Assembly: GCA_030729445.1 (NCBI GenBank)
Contig: JANQXJ010000044.1
Span: forward strand, 1 to 8,007
Length of the DNA: 8,007 nt
Direction of reading: 5' to 3'
Origin: Limnohabitans sp.
Lineage (GTDB): Bacteria; Pseudomonadota; Gammaproteobacteria; Burkholderiales; Burkholderiaceae_C
The notes beneath the pieces are model-generated. The model searched no databases. It saw nothing but the letters and a program-made list of their open reading frames with translations, and was not told the origin of the DNA. Positions 6,607 through 8,007 of this stretch are shown piece after piece (position 1 is the stretch's first letter; every line of letters starts with the position of its first letter). The position numbers and the translations under genes were made by a program.

Positions 6607-6633
6607 TCCTACACTTTTATGTGAATTTGGCAA
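6606..6633 (-). promoter_or_regulatory. Candidate sigma70 promoter of the transport/catabolic operon
   Basis: On the minus strand, TTGCCA (6633-6628, five of six consensus bases) is followed after 16 bases by TAGGAT (6611-6606, four of six). A run of T (6649-6643) lies where an UP element would be. The predicted start is near 6599, giving a leader of about 37 bases before the ATPase ATG. The position downstream of the ychF terminator and upstream of the first operon gene fits an operon promoter. Confidence 0.5.
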
Positions 6634-6670
6634 GACCCGATCAAAAAAATCAGGCGTCAAAATGCGGACG

Positions 6671-6704
6671 AAAAAAAACCTGAAACACCGCGATGTTTCA
6701 GGTT
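6671..6704 (-). terminator. Rho-independent terminator of ychF
   Basis: An 11-base perfect stem (AACCTGAAACA at 6677-6687 paired with TGTTTCAGGTT at 6694-6704) encloses a 6-base loop. On the minus strand it runs into a T tract from the eight A at 6671-6678. It starts 33 bases after the ychF stop. It acts only in the minus direction, since no T run follows on the plus strand, and it separates ychF from the downstream operon. Confidence 0.9.
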
Positions 6705-6712
6705 CTTAGCGG

Positions 6713-6726
6713 CCCGGCGCGCCGGG
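6713..6726. repeat. 14-base perfect GC palindrome CCCGGCGCGCCGGG
   Basis: A perfect palindrome of only G and C lies between the ychF stop and its terminator. In RNA it could form a short hairpin, but with almost no loop. It may help protect the ychF 3' end or be a protein-binding site; no role can be assigned from sequence alone. Confidence 0.6.
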
Positions 6727-6736
6727 AATCGCCTGA

Positions 6737-7828
6737 TCAGGAGCTGAACAAGAAATTCATCACGTCGCCATCTTTCACGACGTAGTCCTTGCCTTCCGCA
6801 CGCATCTTGCCCGCGTCTTTGGCGCCTTGCTCGCCCTTGAAAGCGATGAAGTCGTCAAACGCGATGGTTTGGGCACGGATGTAGCCCTTCTCGAAATCGG
6901 TGTGGATCACGCCCGCCGCTTGTGGGCCGGTGTCGCCGACACGGATGGTCCAGGCCCGCACTTCTTTCACACCCGCTGTGAAATAGGTTTGCAAGCCCAG
7001 CAAGCTGTAAGCCGAACGGATCAGGCGGTTCAGGCCCGGTTCGTCCTGACCGATTTCCTTCAAGAACTCCAGACGGTCTGCATCGTCCATCTCGGACAAC
7101 TCGGCTTCGATCTTGGCGCAAATGGCCACCACAGGCGCGTTTTGCTTGGCGGCAAAAGCCTTCAGGCGATCCAAGAAAGGGTTGTTCTCGAAGCCGTCTT
7201 CCGACACGTTGGCCACGAACATGGCGGGCTTGGCGGTGATGAAGAAGAACTGCTTGAGTTCGATGCGCTCTTCTTTGCTGAAGTCGATGGTGCGCACCGG
7301 CTGGGTGTCGTTCAAGGCGGCCTGGCACTTTTCCAGGATCGCCATTTGTTTAACCGCTTCTTTGTCGCCGGAGCGGGCGATTTTGCTCACGCGGTGGATG
7401 GCTTTTTCAACTGCGGCCAAGTCGGCCAAGCACAGCTCGGTCTGGATGACTTCGATGTCGGCAATCGGGTCCACCTTGTTGGCGACGTGGATGACGTTGT
7501 CGTCTTCAAAGCAGCGCACCACGTTGACGATGGCATCGGTCTCGCGAATGTGGGCCAAAAACTTGTTGCCCAGGCCTTCACCCGTGCTGGCCCCGGCCAC
7601 CAAACCGGCAATGTCCACAAACTCCACAATCGCGGGCACGATGCGCTCGGGCGTGATGATGTCGGCCAACTGCTGCAGGCGTGGGTCGGGCACCTCCACA
7701 ACACCCGTGTTGGGCTCGATGGTGCAAAAGGGGTAATTTTCAGCGGCGATGCCAGCTTTGGTCAGGGCGTTGAAAAGGGTGGATTTGCCCACATTGGGCA
7801 GACCCACGATGCCGCATTTGAGGCTCAT
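6737..7828 (-). CDS. ychF: Redox-regulated ATPase YchF (Obg-related P-loop protein)
   Basis: A full-length 363-residue YchF, a universally conserved cytoplasmic P-loop ATPase that binds ribosomes and is tied to translation and oxidative-stress response. The G1 loop GLPNVGKS is at 9-16. The G3 motif DIAG (72-75) is followed by Leu76 where classical GTPases have Gln, as known for this hydrophobic-substituted group. NVSE (207-210) replaces the GTPase NKxD and fits ATP rather than GTP preference. His114 (in NVIHV) matches the position proposed as catalytic in this family. A helical domain lies between, and the TGS domain fills about 280-363, ending GDVMNFLFSS. The ATG at 7828 gives the standard MSLKCGIVGLPNVGKST opening; no strong Shine-Dalgarno is visible. 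The gene ends at its own terminator and is not functionally linked to the downstream operon. Confidence 0.98.
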   Translation of the reverse strand: MSLKCGIVGLPNVGKSTLFNALTKAGIAAENYPFCTIEPNTGVVEVPDPRLQQLADIITPERIVPAIVEFVDIAGLVAGASTGEGLGNKFLAHIRETDAIVNVVRCFEDDNVIHVANKVDPIADIEVIQTELCLADLAAVEKAIHRVSKIARSGDKEAVKQMAILEKCQAALNDTQPVRTIDFSKEERIELKQFFFITAKPAMFVANVSEDGFENNPFLDRLKAFAAKQNAPVVAICAKIEAELSEMDDADRLEFLKEIGQDEPGLNRLIRSAYSLLGLQTYFTAGVKEVRAWTIRVGDTGPQAAGVIHTDFEKGYIRAQTIAFDDFIAFKGEQGAKDAGKMRAEGKDYVVKDGDVMNFLFSS

Positions 7829-7875
7829 GGAAGGCTTTCGGTGATTCGGGGGGAAGATTCGGAAATCAACCCGCG

Positions 7876-7881
7876 ATTTTA
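7876..7881 (-). promoter_or_regulatory. Possible -10 box (TAAAAT) of ychF
   Basis: TAAAAT, five of six consensus bases, lies 47 bases upstream of the ychF ATG in otherwise GC-rich sequence. No convincing -35 hexamer stands at 16-18 bases, so this is tentative. Confidence 0.35.
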
Positions 7882-7950
7882 ACGGCTCAGCCCGGGGTCA
7901 CCGGCCCGGCCCCAAAGTCCCCGGCAGCCCAGCGCCATGGGCCGCCTCCT

Positions 7951-7956
7951 TACAAT
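7951..7956 (+). promoter_or_regulatory. Possible -10 box (TACAAT) next to the plus-strand start
   Basis: TACAAT, five of six consensus bases, ends six bases before the ATG at 7963. If it is a real -10 box, transcription would begin at or next to the ATG and the mRNA would be leaderless or nearly so. No recognisable -35 hexamer is present. Confidence 0.35.
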
Positions 7957-7962
7957 GCGGGC

Positions 7963-8007
7963 ATGGCTCTTCCCCCTGACATTTGCATCCGTGGCGCTGG
8001 CATCGTG
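7963..8007 (+). CDS. Probable FAD-dependent monooxygenase, UbiH-like, N-terminal fragment (3' end outside window)
   Basis: Only 15 codons are visible: MALPPDICIRGAGIV. The stretch DICIRGAGIV looks like the first beta strand and the beginning of the GxGxxG dinucleotide-binding loop of flavoprotein hydroxylases such as the UbiH/VisC family. Divergent placement next to ychF would suit a housekeeping gene. The call rests on very few residues. An overlapping frame from ATG 7955 (or 7937) reads MRAWLFPLTFASVALAS, which resembles a signal peptide and cannot be excluded from this window alone. Confidence 0.55.
   Translation, partial: MALPPDICIRGAGIV

Noticed and set aside
6563..6670. A TPP riboswitch, considered because NMT1-like importers may carry thiamine precursors
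   Set aside because: The predicted leader is only about 37 bases, far below the size of a thiamine riboswitch, and the conserved CUGAGA core is not seen.
6677..6704. The hairpin as a bidirectional terminator
   Set aside because: On the plus strand the stem is followed by CTTAGCGG with no T run, and no plus-strand gene leads into it.
6827..7882. A 351-codon open frame on the plus strand antisense to ychF
   Set aside because: It lies over a certain conserved gene, has no recognisable domain, is rich in His, Gly and Gln as expected for the complement of GC-biased codons, and has no ribosome site.
1..8007. CRISPR arrays, insertion sequences, tRNA or rRNA genes
   Set aside because: No regularly spaced repeats, transposase-like frames, terminal inverted repeats or structured RNA genes were seen on either strand.

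Overview
The window looks like chromosomal DNA of a betaproteobacterium, most likely a member of the Comamonadaceae (Limnohabitans / Rhodoferax / Polaromonas type). This is inferred from the moderately GC-rich coding style, the sequence of the housekeeping ATPase YchF, and the divergent start that reads like the N-terminus of an FAD monooxygenase. No database search supports it. Nothing in the window suggests a mobile element, phage, CRISPR array or stable RNA gene.

Layout. Positions 6562 down to the left edge hold eight genes on the minus strand with gaps of 1 to 38 bases or a 4-base overlap, so they are probably one operon. In transcription order they are: ABC importer ATPase (6562-5756), NMT1/SsuA-type periplasmic binding protein (5720-4710), ABC permease (4671-3892), short-chain dehydrogenase (3878-3129), cupin (3113-2508), alpha/beta hydrolase (2506-1658), IclR-type regulator (1650-820), and a thiamine-diphosphate (ThDP) enzyme that runs off the left edge (823-<1). 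To the right is ychF (7828-6737), also on the minus strand but separated from the operon by a clear intrinsic terminator (6671-6704). At the far right a plus-strand gene begins (7963->8007), divergent from ychF. No stretch longer than 300 bases lacks a gene. The two real intergenic regions (6563-6736 and 7829-7962) hold the terminator, a GC palindrome and candidate promoters.

How the genes may work together. The operon has a complete high-affinity importer (binding protein, one membrane subunit, one ATPase), four enzymes or enzyme-like proteins of catabolic type, and its own regulator. The simplest reading is an uptake-and-degradation module for a small organic molecule. The steps could be oxidation of an alcohol by the dehydrogenase, a cupin step, hydrolysis by the alpha/beta hydrolase, and C-C cleavage, decarboxylation or carboligation of a 2-oxo compound by the ThDP enzyme. 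The substrate cannot be read from the sequence. The leader of the first gene has a sigma70-like promoter (6606-6633) directly followed by a 6-8-6 inverted repeat (6587-6606) that spans the predicted transcription start. It is a natural candidate operator for the operon's IclR protein, which would then control its own operon.

The most interesting points are the operon as an unassigned catabolic system, the candidate operator over its promoter, the IclR gene placed inside the operon and overlapping an enzyme gene, and the cupin, whose usual second-motif histidine is an arginine.
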